Assembly: GCA_020854035.1 (NCBI GenBank)
Contig: JADZGE010000031.1
Coordinates: 62,001 to 126,000, forward strand
Source: Burkholderiales bacterium
Lineage (GTDB): Bacteria; Pseudomonadota; Gammaproteobacteria; Burkholderiales; SG8-41
Direction of reading: 5' to 3'
DNA length: 64,000 nucleotides
This document shows positions 52,824 to 61,335 of this stretch, in pieces. The notes below the pieces were generated by a model. The model had not been told where the DNA came from. It saw only the letters and a list, made by a program, of their open reading frames with translations, and ran no database searches. The translations under genes and the position numbers were made by a program. How positions within the stretch are numbered: the first letter of the stretch is position 1; every line of letters begins with the position of its first letter.

Positions 52824-53864
52824 ATGAGCCGCGATCGCGTCACGCTGCCCGCGTTCTTCGCGCGCCACCGCGCCGATCGACGGGCGGGCATCGCCATGGG
52901 CCGCGCCCTCTTCTCCGCGCTCTGCATCGCAGCCCTGCTCGCGGGCCCGGCGCCGGCCGGCGGTTATCCCGTTCGGCCGGTACGGATGCTCATCCCGCAG
53001 CCCGCCGGCGGCACCATGGACACGATCGCGCGAGCGCTCGCCGACCCGATGGCGCGCTCCCTCGGGCAGAACATCATCATCGACAACCGCAGCGGCGCGA
53101 ACGGCATCATCGCGGGCGAGACCCTCGCGCGCGCCGCGCCCGACGGCTACACGCTGCTCTACACCTCGGCGTCTCTCGTCAACAACGAGCTCGTGCAGAA
53201 GAAGAAGCCGTTCGAGACGCTGCGGGACTTCGCGCCTGTCACCCTCGTGAACCGGCTGCCCGGCTACCTCGTGCTGGTGCACCCGCAGCTCGCGGCGCAG
53301 AACATGCGGGAGCTCGTGGAGCTCTCGAAGGATCCGCGCCGGCGCGTTCTCTTTGGGTCGAGCGGCGTCGGCAACAGCCAGCACCTGTTGGGGGAGCTCA
53401 TCAACGCGCGCTCGGGGGCGAAGCTCGCGCACGTGCCCTACAAGGGCTTCGCGCTCATCATGAACGCCCTCATGGGAAACGAGATCCAGGTCGCCTTTGG
53501 TTCGCCCACCACGGTGATGGGGCACATCAAGGCCGGGCGCGTGCGCGCGATCGCCTACACCGCGGACCGGCGCTGGGCGGTCATGCCGGATGTGCCGACC
53601 GTATCGGAGTCCGGCATCCCCGGGCTCGTCTATCAGGCCTCGTGGCACGGCATCTTCGCTCCGGCGGCGACGCCACGGGCCATCGTGCTGCGCGTGCAGG
53701 GCGAGGTCGCGAAGGCGGTCGAACTGCCCAGGATCCGCGAGCTGATGGACTCCGGCGGTCACGTCACCGTGGCCGGTTCCCCGGGGGAATTCCGCGAGTT
53801 CCTGAAGACCTACCTCGGGGAGACCGGGGAGCAGCTCCGCGCCGCCGGCATCACCCCGCAATGA
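52824..53864 (+). CDS. Bug-family tripartite tricarboxylate receptor, periplasmic
   Basis: The ATG at 52824 gives 346 residues; the ATG at 52896 would give a more usual 26-residue leader (GRALFSALCIAALLAGPAPA). The mature part starts YPVRPVRMLIPQPAGGTMDT and has the Bug signatures IIDNRSGANGIIAGE, APDGYTLLYTS and VPYKGFALIMNALMGNEIQV, then MPDVPTVSESGIPGL. These two-lobed proteins bind small carboxylates or other solutes. No TctA/TctB membrane genes are nearby, as is usual for this expanded family. Confidence 0.9.
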   Translation: MSRDRVTLPAFFARHRADRRAGIAMGRALFSALCIAALLAGPAPAGGYPVRPVRMLIPQPAGGTMDTIARALADPMARSLGQNIIIDNRSGANGIIAGETLARAAPDGYTLLYTSASLVNNELVQKKKPFETLRDFAPVTLVNRLPGYLVLVHPQLAAQNMRELVELSKDPRRRVLFGSSGVGNSQHLLGELINARSGAKLAHVPYKGFALIMNALMGNEIQVAFGSPTTVMGHIKAGRVRAIAYTADRRWAVMPDVPTVSESGIPGLVYQASWHGIFAPAATPRAIVLRVQGEVAKAVELPRIRELMDSGGHVTVAGSPGEFREFLKTYLGETGEQLRAAGITPQ

Positions 53865-53922
53865 CGGAGTGGCCGGGGCCCGGGAACGAGTGACCAGGGT
53901 GGAAGGACAGGAGACGAGATCG

Positions 53923-54525
53923 ATGAAGCTCTACATGACGCCGGGATCCGGCAACGCCTACAAGGTTCGCGTACTGACGGGGCTCATCAACGTGCCCTGC
54001 GAGAAGGTCTACGTCAACGTTGCCGCGAAGGAGCAGAAGCAGCCCGCGTTTCTCAAGTTGAATCCCCGGGGAGAAGTGCCCGTGATCGAGGACGGCGACA
54101 CGGTCATCTGGGACTCTTCCGCGTGCCTCGTTTACGTGGCGCGCAAGTACGGAGGAGAGGCGTGGCTGCCATCCGACCCGGCGCAGATGGCGCAGGTGAT
54201 GCAGTGGGTGGCGCTCGCCGGCAACGAGATCCAGTACGGCCTGCAGTACACGCGCCGCGGGGTGACGCGCGGGCGCTGGACGGCGGGCAACCTCGAGCAG
54301 GGCCAGGCGCTCGGGCGCACCGCGCTCGGCACGCTCGAAGGCCGGCTGAAGGACAGCGAGTGGCTTGCGCTCGGGCGGCCCACGATCGGCGACATCGCGT
54401 GCTTCCCGTACGTCGAGACGGCGCCCGACGCGAAACTGCCGCTCGACCCGTACCCGGGAATCCGGGCGTGGCTCGCGCGCTGCAAGGCGCTGCCGGGCTG
54501 GCCGCCGCGGGAGAAATCGGACTAG
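53923..54525 (+). CDS. Glutathione S-transferase family protein
   Basis: The ATG at 53923 follows an AGGAGA site. The 200-residue protein has an N-terminal thioredoxin-like part (MKLYMTPGSGNAYKVRVLTG, then LNPRGEVPVIEDGDTV and WDSSACLVYVARKYGG) and a helical C-terminal domain with ALGRPTIGDIACFPYVETA. It should conjugate or isomerise with glutathione in the cytosol. It lies between a Bug receptor and an SDR, so a role in the same pathway is likely. Confidence 0.88.
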   Translation: MKLYMTPGSGNAYKVRVLTGLINVPCEKVYVNVAAKEQKQPAFLKLNPRGEVPVIEDGDTVIWDSSACLVYVARKYGGEAWLPSDPAQMAQVMQWVALAGNEIQYGLQYTRRGVTRGRWTAGNLEQGQALGRTALGTLEGRLKDSEWLALGRPTIGDIACFPYVETAPDAKLPLDPYPGIRAWLARCKALPGWPPREKSD

Positions 54526-54535
54526 GTCAATGCGG

Positions 54536-54664
54536 CCGCGGAATGACACGGAAGCGCACGGACGGAAGGCGATAGCCCGGGCTCGCGTCGGCCGGCGCGG
54601 GATACTCGGGCAGGCGGGCTCGTATCCTGAGGCGGTTTCCGCGTGTTTCCGTCCGATTCCGCGG
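54536..54664. repeat. Imperfect inverted repeat with CACGGAA-type units
   Basis: CCGCGGAAT (54536) pairs with ATTCCGCGG (54656). Inner units ACGGAAGCGCACGGACGGAA pair imperfectly with TTTCCGCGTGTTTCCGT. It is the same class as the repeat between flgI and flgJ. It fills the space between the GST and SDR genes. Confidence 0.6.
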
Positions 54665-54695
54665 CGGGTGTGACGGCAAGCTGCAAGGAGGTGAA

Positions 54696-55442
54696 ATGGC
54701 AAGGAGAACCGCGTTCGTCACCGGCGCCTCGCAGGGTATCGGCGCCGAAATCGCCGTCGCGCTCGCGCGGGACGGGTTCGACCTCGCCGTGTCCTCGATG
54801 CAGCGGGAGAAGCTCGCGGGCACGGTTGCCCGCATCGAGGCGGCGGGCGGGCGCGCGGTGCCGGTCGAGCTCGACGTGCGCTCGCACGCGAGCATCGGGC
54901 GCGCGATGGACGCCGCTTCAGCGGGACTCGGCGCGGTGGAGCTCCTCGTCAACAACGCGGCCATGGCGTTGAAGCGCGCCGCGCTCGACATGACGCCCGA
55001 CGAATGGGAGAACGTCATCGGCACGAACCTGAGCGGCGCCTTCTTCGTGACGCAGGCGATGGGGCGGCACCTCGTCGCGGCGCGCCGGCCGGGGCTGGTG
55101 ATCACACTTGGGTCGACTCACGGACTGGTCGCGCTCGAGGACCGGCTCGCCTACGGCGTGGCGAAGGCCGGCGTGATGCACATGACGCGCATGCTCGCCT
55201 ACGAGTGGGCGGAGCACGGCATACGGCTCAACGCGATCGCACCGGGTCGCGTCAACACCCCCTCGCGGGCGGGCTCGATCGCGGATCCCGCCGCCCGCGA
55301 GCGGCTGCTCGCGCGGGTACCGCTCAAGCGCTTCGCCGAGGCCGACGAGGTGGCCGCCGCCGTGTGCTACCTCGCGAGCCCGGCGGCGTCCTACATCACG
55401 GGGCACACGCTCGTGCTCGACGGCGGATTGACCGTGTACTGA
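54696..55442 (+). CDS. Short-chain dehydrogenase/reductase
   Basis: AAGGAGGTGA precedes the ATG. The 248-residue SDR has FVTGASQGIGAEIAVAL, NNAAMAL, a catalytic Ser in LGSTHG and YGVAKAGVMHMTRM with Tyr and Lys. The end is YITGHTLVLDGGLTVY. It differs clearly from the SDR at 52014. An alcohol or 3-oxoacyl substrate is probable but not determinable. Confidence 0.9.
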   Translation: MARRTAFVTGASQGIGAEIAVALARDGFDLAVSSMQREKLAGTVARIEAAGGRAVPVELDVRSHASIGRAMDAASAGLGAVELLVNNAAMALKRAALDMTPDEWENVIGTNLSGAFFVTQAMGRHLVAARRPGLVITLGSTHGLVALEDRLAYGVAKAGVMHMTRMLAYEWAEHGIRLNAIAPGRVNTPSRAGSIADPAARERLLARVPLKRFAEADEVAAAVCYLASPAASYITGHTLVLDGGLTVY

Positions 55443-55598
55443 CCGCGCTACGACCCGCGGTCAGTACACTTCGATTAATCGACCGCCATGCGGTCGGGGA
55501 CCGCCACGCGGTGTCTGACACCTCCCGGACCAACACGTTTTGCAGGGTCCCGGAGTCGGTATGATAGAGGAGACGATCCCCTTCTCTGGATGAAAATC

Positions 55599-55616
55599 GC
55601 GGGCCGGAAGGCCCGC
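55599..55616 (-). terminator. Intrinsic-type terminator for the Bug gene at 55622
   Basis: On the minus strand a perfect seven-pair stem GCGGGCC/GGCCCGC with loop TTCC begins five bases after the stop codon. It is followed by GATTTTC. The rest of 55443-55598 between the converging genes contains GACCGC/GCGGTC palindromic repeats and no gene. Confidence 0.65.
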
Positions 55617-55621
55617 GCATG

Positions 55622-56590
55622 TCATTGGGGCTGGTAGCCGATCTCCTTCACGAGCGCCGCCATCTCCGCGTACTCTTTCTTGATGCGCGCGGAAAGCTCT
55701 TCCGGCGTGTTGCCGACCGGCTCCAGTCCCTGCGCGAGGATGGTGTCGCGCACCTGGGGGGTATTCAGCACCTTGACGACTTCCCCGTGCATGCGCTTCA
55801 GGATGGGGCGCGGTATCCTGGCCGGAAACGCGAAGCTGTGCCAGGTCACGTTCTCGAAGCCCGGCAGCCCGGATTCCGACACGGTCGGCAGGTCGGGCAG
55901 CACGGGGTTGCGCTTGAGCGAGGTCACGGCGAGCGCGCGTACCTTGCCGCCCTTGATGTTGGGCACCGCGATGAGCGGGTTCATGACGAACATCTGCACT
56001 TCGTTCGACAGGATCGCGATCACCGACTGCCCGGTCCCCTTGTAGGGAATGTTGACGAGGTCGATGCCGGCCGCCTTCTTGAACCGCTCGGTGGCGAGCA
56101 GCGGCCCCGCGCCGGTCGAGGCGAAGTTCATCTTTCCCGGGTTGGCCTTCGCGAGCGCGATGAACTCCCTCAGATTGTTCGCCTTCACCGTCGTGTTGAT
56201 CACGATGATGTTGCCGCCCACCGTGAGCTGCGTGATCGGCTGGAGGTCGGTGAGCGGGTTGTAGGGCATGTTCTTGTAGACGTGCGGATTGATGGTGTAG
56301 CCGCTATAGGCCGCCATCAGCAGCGTGTATCCGTCGGGCGTCGCCTTCGCGCCCATGTCGAAGCCGACGATGCCGCCCGCGCTGCCGCGGTTGTCGGGAA
56401 CGACCTGCTGGCCGAGGGCTTCGCCGAGCTTGCCGCCGATGAGACGCGACAGGAAGTCGCTCGGCCCGCCGGCCACGAACGGAATGACGAGCCGGATCGG
56501 ACGGTTCGGGTAGCTGCTTTCGGCTGCCTTCACCATCGGGAACGCGGCAAGCAGGAAAAGACCCGCCGACACGAGAATTGCGCGCTTCAT
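55622..56590 (-). CDS. Bug-family tripartite tricarboxylate receptor, periplasmic
   Basis: GGAGGTGTGAA directly before the ATG at 56590 fixes the start, although the frame stays open far upstream. The 322-residue protein has a leader (RAILVSAGLFLLAAFPMVKA). Then come YPNRPIRLVIPFVAGGPSDF, VVPDNRGSAGGIVGFDMGA, TPDGYTLLMAAYSG, NIPYKGTGQSVIAILS and LPDLPTVSESGLPGFE, the Bug family blocks. It binds an unknown solute. A terminator follows. Confidence 0.92.
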   Translation of the reverse strand: MKRAILVSAGLFLLAAFPMVKAAESSYPNRPIRLVIPFVAGGPSDFLSRLIGGKLGEALGQQVVPDNRGSAGGIVGFDMGAKATPDGYTLLMAAYSGYTINPHVYKNMPYNPLTDLQPITQLTVGGNIIVINTTVKANNLREFIALAKANPGKMNFASTGAGPLLATERFKKAAGIDLVNIPYKGTGQSVIAILSNEVQMFVMNPLIAVPNIKGGKVRALAVTSLKRNPVLPDLPTVSESGLPGFENVTWHSFAFPARIPRPILKRMHGEVVKVLNTPQVRDTILAQGLEPVGNTPEELSARIKKEYAEMAALVKEIGYQPQ

Positions 56591-57243
56591 TTCACACCTC
56601 CCCGGTTGACCGTGATGGCTACCCGCGCCCCGCCGGCGCGCCCGCAAGGGGGCGCCGGCTCGCGCTTCCCGGCTATCGTCCACCGGGAAGTGGCGGATCG
56701 TCAACCGCGGACCGTCAACCTCCGGCCGGAGAACCCGGCCACCGTAAGCCATGTATCCCGGGCTACTCGCGCGCGAGCCATGGCGGCGGGCAAGCCCGGT
56801 TCGCATCGACGGCGGCACCGAACCGGTGCCTGGCGTCAGCGCGTCTCCGGTCTCCGGCAGTACGCGACACAGGTCGAAGCGGGGGAACGCGTAGCGGGTG
56901 TCGCAGCGCGTGCTGTCCGATCTCGACGATCCGCCGGCGTGTCGACACCGACACATGTCGAGCAGCTCACGACAGTCCGCATCGTGACCAGATCGCGCGC
57001 GCCCTCGTGGAGGCAGGCTGTAGCGGCGGACCCAGGCCGGCGCGAGCGCGACTTCGCAGGCAAAATGCATCGGCTTCGTGTAGGCTGCCGCGCGCGAGAA
57101 GCGATCAGGAGGGCATTCACCGCGCCGGGGTTGGGCAATTATTACCGGTATGTAACTCACTATATGGACTTCGTCGCCAGGACGCGACGCAAATCTGGGA
57201 AAATGAACGTTGTTCATTCTGCGCCTGCGCGCCCCGGGGTGAC
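56591..57243. other. Non-coding divergent region
   Basis: This 653-base interval separates the Bug gene from a small membrane protein. Open frames across it have Arg/Pro/Ala composition and no domain. It contains TGTCGACACCGACACATGTCG-type short repeats near 56938-56960. Near its right end, AT-richer DNA (57138-57170) and a palindrome (57202-57218) look like a promoter and operator. Confidence 0.45.
57202..57218. promoter_or_regulatory. Perfect palindrome AATGAAC-N3-GTTCATT
   Basis: Seven-base half-sites with a three-base spacer are typical of TetR/AcrR-family operators. It lies 25 bases before the ATG of the 68-residue membrane protein and downstream of an AT-richer stretch. No TetR gene is in the window, so the regulator is unknown. 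Confidence 0.55.
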
Positions 57244-57450
57244 ATGTCGAAGCTCGCCAGCACGGTTTACCTGTCGTTGATTTCCTTCGTCGCTTTCGCG
57301 GCCGCCATGGACGACGCCGCGAACGCGCCGCCTGCGGAAGGCGTGTCGGTCTTGATCGTGTGGCTGTTCCTCATCGGCTTCATCGCGATGATCGTCGGCT
57401 TTCTCGGCTACATGTGGTGGGTCGAGAAGAAGAAGAAGGCGCAGCGGTAA
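57244..57450 (+). CDS. Small single- or two-helix membrane protein
   Basis: The ATG at 57244 gives 68 residues. A leader-like segment (STVYLSLISFVAFAAA), an acidic loop (MDDAANAPPAEG) and a strong helix (VSVLIVWLFLIGFIAMIVGF, then LGYMWW) lead to a basic tail VEKKKKAQR. It should be an inner-membrane protein with the tail in the cytosol. A palindromic operator precedes it and a textbook terminator follows, which argues that it is a real, separately regulated gene. The function is unknown. Confidence 0.65.
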   Translation: MSKLASTVYLSLISFVAFAAAMDDAANAPPAEGVSVLIVWLFLIGFIAMIVGFLGYMWWVEKKKKAQR

Positions 57451-57475
57451 CCCTCCCCGGCGGCCCGGCCGGAAG

Positions 57476-57503
57476 AACCCCGCGCGAATGGCGGGGTTTT
57501 TTT
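57476..57503 (+). terminator. Rho-independent terminator
   Basis: The stem AACCCCGC / GCGGGGTT closes a seven-base loop and runs into seven T residues. It lies 26 bases after the small membrane protein stop. Confidence 0.9.
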
Positions 57504-57616
57504 GCGCCCGCCCCCATGGCTGACGCGAGCCCGGTCCAATCCGTGACCCCGGGCTCGTCAGGCGGAGCCCGTCCCGGGGTTCCTCCGCGACCTTCGCGTG
57601 AGCTGCGCCCGGGCCG

Positions 57617-58171
57617 TCACGCGGGCGCCGCGGCGGCATTCGACGCCATGCGCGCGAACGATTCGTACTGCGTCCATTCGAGCGGGTGCTCCTCGAGCGT
57701 CGCCGGGTTCCACATCCTGCGCGGGAGATCCAGGATGTCCCCGCCGTAGACGTGGAGCCCGATCGCGGGCGCGCCGCCGGCGGACTCCGCGACGTGCACC
57801 GCCTCCGCCCGCATGGGCAGTACCGATCCGGGCGCGAGCGTCACCTCGCTCGCGCGCCGCAGCCTGCCGTTCTCCCGCAGATAGAGCGTATTTTTCTCCT
57901 CGCCGGAGAGGAGCAGGATCTGCGCCCAGGTGCCGTGATCGTGCGGCGGTGTGCGCCGCCCGGCCGGGAAGCAGACCTTGAGGAGCACGAGGTCGGGCGC
58001 GCGGTAGAACACCTGCCGCGCGTTGCCGCCGACGCCGGGGATGTGGGCGAGCGCGCGCTCGATCGCGCCGATGTCGCCCCGCAAGCCTTCCAGCACCTCG
58101 CGCGCCGCCTGCATGGGGTCGGCGCGCTCCACGGCCTTCGCGAAACGCGCCACCAGTTCGTGAACTTTCAT
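57617..58171 (-). CDS. Cysteine dioxygenase-like cupin
   Basis: The 184-residue protein is a small cupin. VLLKVCFPAGRRTPPHDHGT supplies the His-x-His pair for iron. WAQILLLSGEEKNTLYLRE forms the next strands, and PMRAEAVHVAESAG carries the third His. AIGLHVYGGDIL completes the barrel. Length and motifs fit the CDO / 3-mercaptopropionate dioxygenase superfamily, which oxidises thiols to sulfinic acids. The exact thiol is unknown. Neighbours are a MOSC protein and a membrane peptide. Confidence 0.8.
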   Translation of the reverse strand: MKVHELVARFAKAVERADPMQAAREVLEGLRGDIGAIERALAHIPGVGGNARQVFYRAPDLVLLKVCFPAGRRTPPHDHGTWAQILLLSGEEKNTLYLRENGRLRRASEVTLAPGSVLPMRAEAVHVAESAGGAPAIGLHVYGGDILDLPRRMWNPATLEEHPLEWTQYESFARMASNAAAAPA

Positions 58172-58287
58172 CGCGTCGTATCCTCCTTGTTGGCTGCGAG
58201 CCGCGGGCTGCTGGCTATGCGCCGCGAGCTTTGCGTGCTGAGCTGTCGGCGCCCGCTACTGCCCAATTTCCACCGCCCACTGCCCAC

Positions 58288-59076
58288 TCATACCGGGCCG
58301 ACCTCGTCGCCCACGCGGATCACCCCGCCCGGCCCGCGCGAGATCATCCCCACGGCGAAGGTCGGCTGCCGCTGTCCGAAACGGCTGACGAGCACCGTCA
58401 TGACCGGCACGTCGCGCGCGCCGGTATCGGGATTCGCGTGCGTCGCGAGGCAGCGTGTCTTGTCTCGCGCGACGTCGAACTCGACGGTCCCGATCCGGAC
58501 ACGGCGCCCGAGCCAGCGATGTTCCTCCCACGCGGGAATGCCATCGACGACGATATTGGTGCGAAACCGGGCTTCATGCAATCCCGGTTCGCCGCAGGCG
58601 GCGGCGACGGCGGCGAGCGAGGCGCGGCCGTGGAGGGTGATCTGCCCGGCGTCGTTGTCCTGGTAGCGGGGCGTGACGCCGTCACCGACGAGACGCAGCG
58701 GCAACCGTGTCGCGTGACCCGCGAGCGGGTTCTCGTCGAGTCCGAGCACGAAGTCCGTCAGGACATCGCAAAGCCGCTTGCGTCCCGCTCCGTCGAGTCC
58801 GGCCGCGACGAGCAACCGGCCGTCGTGATCGATCCGCAGCCGCCGTGCGTCGTGGTCGTAGCGAACCTTCAGGCGCGCGAGGCCCGGGGTGTTGACGAGC
58901 ACGAGGAACTCGTACTTCCGGCTCCAGTCCTCGTCCCGCGCCGGGGAATCGGCGAAGCGGAAGCCGAGGACGCGGTCGCCCGCCGCGCGGCCGTCGGGAA
59001 GCGCCGTCAGCGCGTCACAGGATTCGGGAGTGAAGCCCTTGACCGGGTAGCGGTAGAGGGCGACGACGCGAGGCAT
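58288..59076 (-). CDS. MOSC domain protein
   Basis: The ATG at 59076 gives 262 residues. The MOSC N-terminal barrel (PRVVALYRYPVKGFTPESCD) is followed by the MOSC core with LHEARFRTNIVVDG, WLGRRVRIG and the DKTRCLATHANPDTGARD segment, where Cys is the expected molybdenum/sulfur-carrying residue. MOSC proteins such as YcbX and mARC handle molybdenum cofactor or reduce N-hydroxylated compounds. The right window edge holds a molybdenum hydroxylase, but it is too distant to call an operon. Confidence 0.85.
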   Translation of the reverse strand: MPRVVALYRYPVKGFTPESCDALTALPDGRAAGDRVLGFRFADSPARDEDWSRKYEFLVLVNTPGLARLKVRYDHDARRLRIDHDGRLLVAAGLDGAGRKRLCDVLTDFVLGLDENPLAGHATRLPLRLVGDGVTPRYQDNDAGQITLHGRASLAAVAAACGEPGLHEARFRTNIVVDGIPAWEEHRWLGRRVRIGTVEFDVARDKTRCLATHANPDTGARDVPVMTVLVSRFGQRQPTFAVGMISRGPGGVIRVGDEVGPV

Positions 59077-59157
59077 CGGAGAGCGCCTTGCGCCAGCGCC
59101 CCGAGCGCCGGGGAGCAAGTCCCGATCACCTCGCGCGGGCGGGGCGGGGTTTTGTTC

Positions 59158-59778
59158 TTAAGACCGCTTGCGGCGCGACACCGCGCAACCCGCGAGCGCA
59201 AGGACCAGCAGCCCAAGACTCGCAGGCGCGGGCACCGCTGTCCCGGTGGAAATCGAGAACACGGCCGTTCCGAAAGGGGCGCTTCCCGAATTCAGTGGAC
59301 CATTGAAGGCGAACTGATCCGAAGTGAGGGTGTCCCAGATCACGTCGACGAAGTTCGCGCCGAACGTCACGACAGGCAGGAAATTGGTGTCGTTGTTGGG
59401 GTACGACGGACTGAAGAAGTCACTCGTGTAGCCCGAGAAACCAGCCCCGGTAATGGTCGCGCCGGAAACGACATCAAGGCGGAAATGAGCGTAGTTGTAG
59501 TTTCCCCACTCGATCGGTGTCAGCGTAATCTGGCTACCTGTGATATCCGCGCCGTAGTAGCCGACACACCCGCCGGTCCAGTCGCCGCCCACGAGTTCCC
59601 CGCCGCCCGCAACAGTGATGCCGATCGCGGACGCCGATTTGCAGTTCGACGTCCCGCTGGAAAAGCCGTTCTCCGCGGTGATGTTCACCGTGGCACCAAG
59701 CAGCGTCGCCTGTGCGGCAGCCCCTACGCTCAGCAACGCGGCAGTCGCCAGTCCAGCCAATAACTTTTTCGTCGTCAT
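59158..59778 (-). CDS. Exported PEP-CTERM protein
   Basis: The ATG at 59778 follows GGGAGACGA. The 206-residue protein has a leader (KKLLAGLATAALLSVGAAA), a Gly/Thr/Asn-rich beta body with two Cys residues that may pair, and a C-terminal sorting tag. The tag is VPAPASLGLLVLALAGCAVS followed by RRKRS, a variant of Pro-Glu-Pro with Ala replacing Glu. Exosortase would cleave the tag, typical of exopolysaccharide-producing betaproteobacteria. No exosortase gene is in the window. Confidence 0.85.
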   Translation of the reverse strand: MTTKKLLAGLATAALLSVGAAAQATLLGATVNITAENGFSSGTSNCKSASAIGITVAGGGELVGGDWTGGCVGYYGADITGSQITLTPIEWGNYNYAHFRLDVVSGATITGAGFSGYTSDFFSPSYPNNDTNFLPVVTFGANFVDVIWDTLTSDQFAFNGPLNSGSAPFGTAVFSISTGTAVPAPASLGLLVLALAGCAVSRRKRS

Positions 59779-60222
59779 TGTCGTCTCCCGAGGACCAGGT
59801 GGGTTTCGCGTCAGCGGCGGCACCGCACGCAACAACCGGAAAACCGGCTCACTGCGGCAAGTCCGACGCGGGCGGGAACTCAGCATAAACCCAAGCAGGA
59901 TTCATGCCGGGTAGCGGGTACACTTGCCAAGCATTAGTTAATTCAAGTGGTTACGGGACAGCAGCGCTGGCAAGGGCGTTTTCGCGAAGGCAGCGTGTAA
60001 AAGTTCCTGACAGCACGCTCGACAGGAAGCTACGAATGGTCAGGAAGGCCGGTACGGAAATCCGTGGAGATCGGCCGGAGGAAGTCACCCCGCCCGCGCT
60101 CAAGTAATCCGACTGCCGGTTCCCCCTTGCGGCTTGGTGTCCTTCGCGCCGAGGCTTTTCAGCCCTTCGTGCCTTCGTGGCTTCGTGTCGAGGCTCTCGA
60201 GGCGAGCCTCCGCGGCCGGGCG
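59779..60222. other. Intergenic region without recognised gene
   Basis: The segment contains an AT-richer part near 59925-59950 that may hold the PEP-CTERM promoter. Near 60127-60195 there is a CCTTCGTGG / CTTCGTGTC short tandem repeat of the kind seen at other gene borders in this window. No protein-like frame is visible. Confidence 0.4.
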
Positions 60223-61263
60223 TTACACGACCTGGCGGGTCACCGCCCGCGAGTTTCCGAAGCACGGTACGTACACCGAGTGCGTACCCGGCCCGCCGGC
60301 GACGATGAACCAGATGTCGTTCGGCACCTCGCTTATCGGGAGCATCGTGTCCGGCCCGATCGCACCCAGTTCCGCGGCGCGGGAGTCGTGCACGCGCAGG
60401 AGATCCTTCGCGGTCATCCGGCGCGCCGGCATCTTCGAGGCCTGCCACAGCCGTTGCTTCACTTCCGCCTTGCCGAGCCCCGCGCGCGCGAGGATCTCGG
60501 CGTGCTCCGGCGAGAAGATCAGCCACGGCTCGCCGCCGTGCGAGTACTCGTTGCTGGGGGGATGCTGCATCGTCTCCGCGATCGCGCGGATGAGTTCGTC
60601 GGCATCCTTGGTGTGCGTGTTCATGTTCATGGTGCCTTCGGCGCCCACCACCGTCACCGCGCTCACGTTGCGGGCGTAGCGGCGCTCGACGTGGAGCGGC
60701 GCCCACGGGCTCGCGGCCTCGTTCTCGGCGCAGCAGAACGTGTACTTGCCGGGCTGTCCGTGCGTGGCGCGGTCCATCTCGCCGGGCAGCGCGCCGCCGA
60801 CGTTCTGGAGAATCAGCCGCACCGCGCGTCCGATGGTCGCGTTGGCCCACGCGCCCTGACCGAGGCAGTTGAACGCGGCGTTGACGCCGAGGCGGGCCGC
60901 GAGCGGGCCGTTCACGACGACCCACACGGCCACGGGGTTCGTCGTCGCCTGTATGCCCTGGAGGTTGAACTCCGGGGCGGCGAGCGCCTCGGTGGCGGCG
61001 AGCAGCACCGGCAGGTGCTCCGGCTCGCAGCCCGCCATGACGGCGTTCACCGCGATGCCCTCCACGGTCGCGTCGCCGAAACCGGGCGCGACCCGGGCGA
61101 CGACATCGTGCCGCGCGCGCGCCGCACCCCGCAGCATGCGCTCGACGCGCTCCGGCGTGGGCGGCACGATCGGCAGCCCGTCGCCCCACTTGCGCTCGCG
61201 GTAGAGGCGGTTGATGGCGTCGAGGTCGTCGGGCGCTTCGAATGTCCGCGCGATCTCGCTCAC
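60223..61263 (-). CDS. UGSC-associated conserved protein, function unknown
   Basis: The 346-residue soluble protein starts SEIARTFEAPDDLDAINRLY and has WGDGLPIVPPTPERVERML. It contains NAVMAGCEPEHLPVLLAATE and the Cys-Cys block KYTFCCAENEAASPWAPLHV, which could be a redox or metal site. It ends with VPNDIWFIVAGGPGTHSVYV. The gene lies 72 bases behind the UGSC selenoprotein on the same strand, and the two form a likely operon. I know proteins of this type as neighbours of UGSC genes, but no reaction. Cooperation with the Sec protein in a redox step is inferred. Confidence 0.65.
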   Translation of the reverse strand: MSEIARTFEAPDDLDAINRLYRERKWGDGLPIVPPTPERVERMLRGAARARHDVVARVAPGFGDATVEGIAVNAVMAGCEPEHLPVLLAATEALAAPEFNLQGIQATTNPVAVWVVVNGPLAARLGVNAAFNCLGQGAWANATIGRAVRLILQNVGGALPGEMDRATHGQPGKYTFCCAENEAASPWAPLHVERRYARNVSAVTVVGAEGTMNMNTHTKDADELIRAIAETMQHPPSNEYSHGGEPWLIFSPEHAEILARAGLGKAEVKQRLWQASKMPARRMTAKDLLRVHDSRAAELGAIGPDTMLPISEVPNDIWFIVAGGPGTHSVYVPCFGNSRAVTRQVV

Positions 61264-61335
61264 GTTCGACGCCGTGTGTTCAGCCGCCGATGAACGGCGG
61301 TAACGGCGCCGCCGATTCGAACACGGAACACCGGC

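Noticed and set aside
55619-57280. A 553-codon plus-strand frame
   Set aside because: It is antisense to the Bug receptor at 55622-56590 and continues into non-coding DNA.
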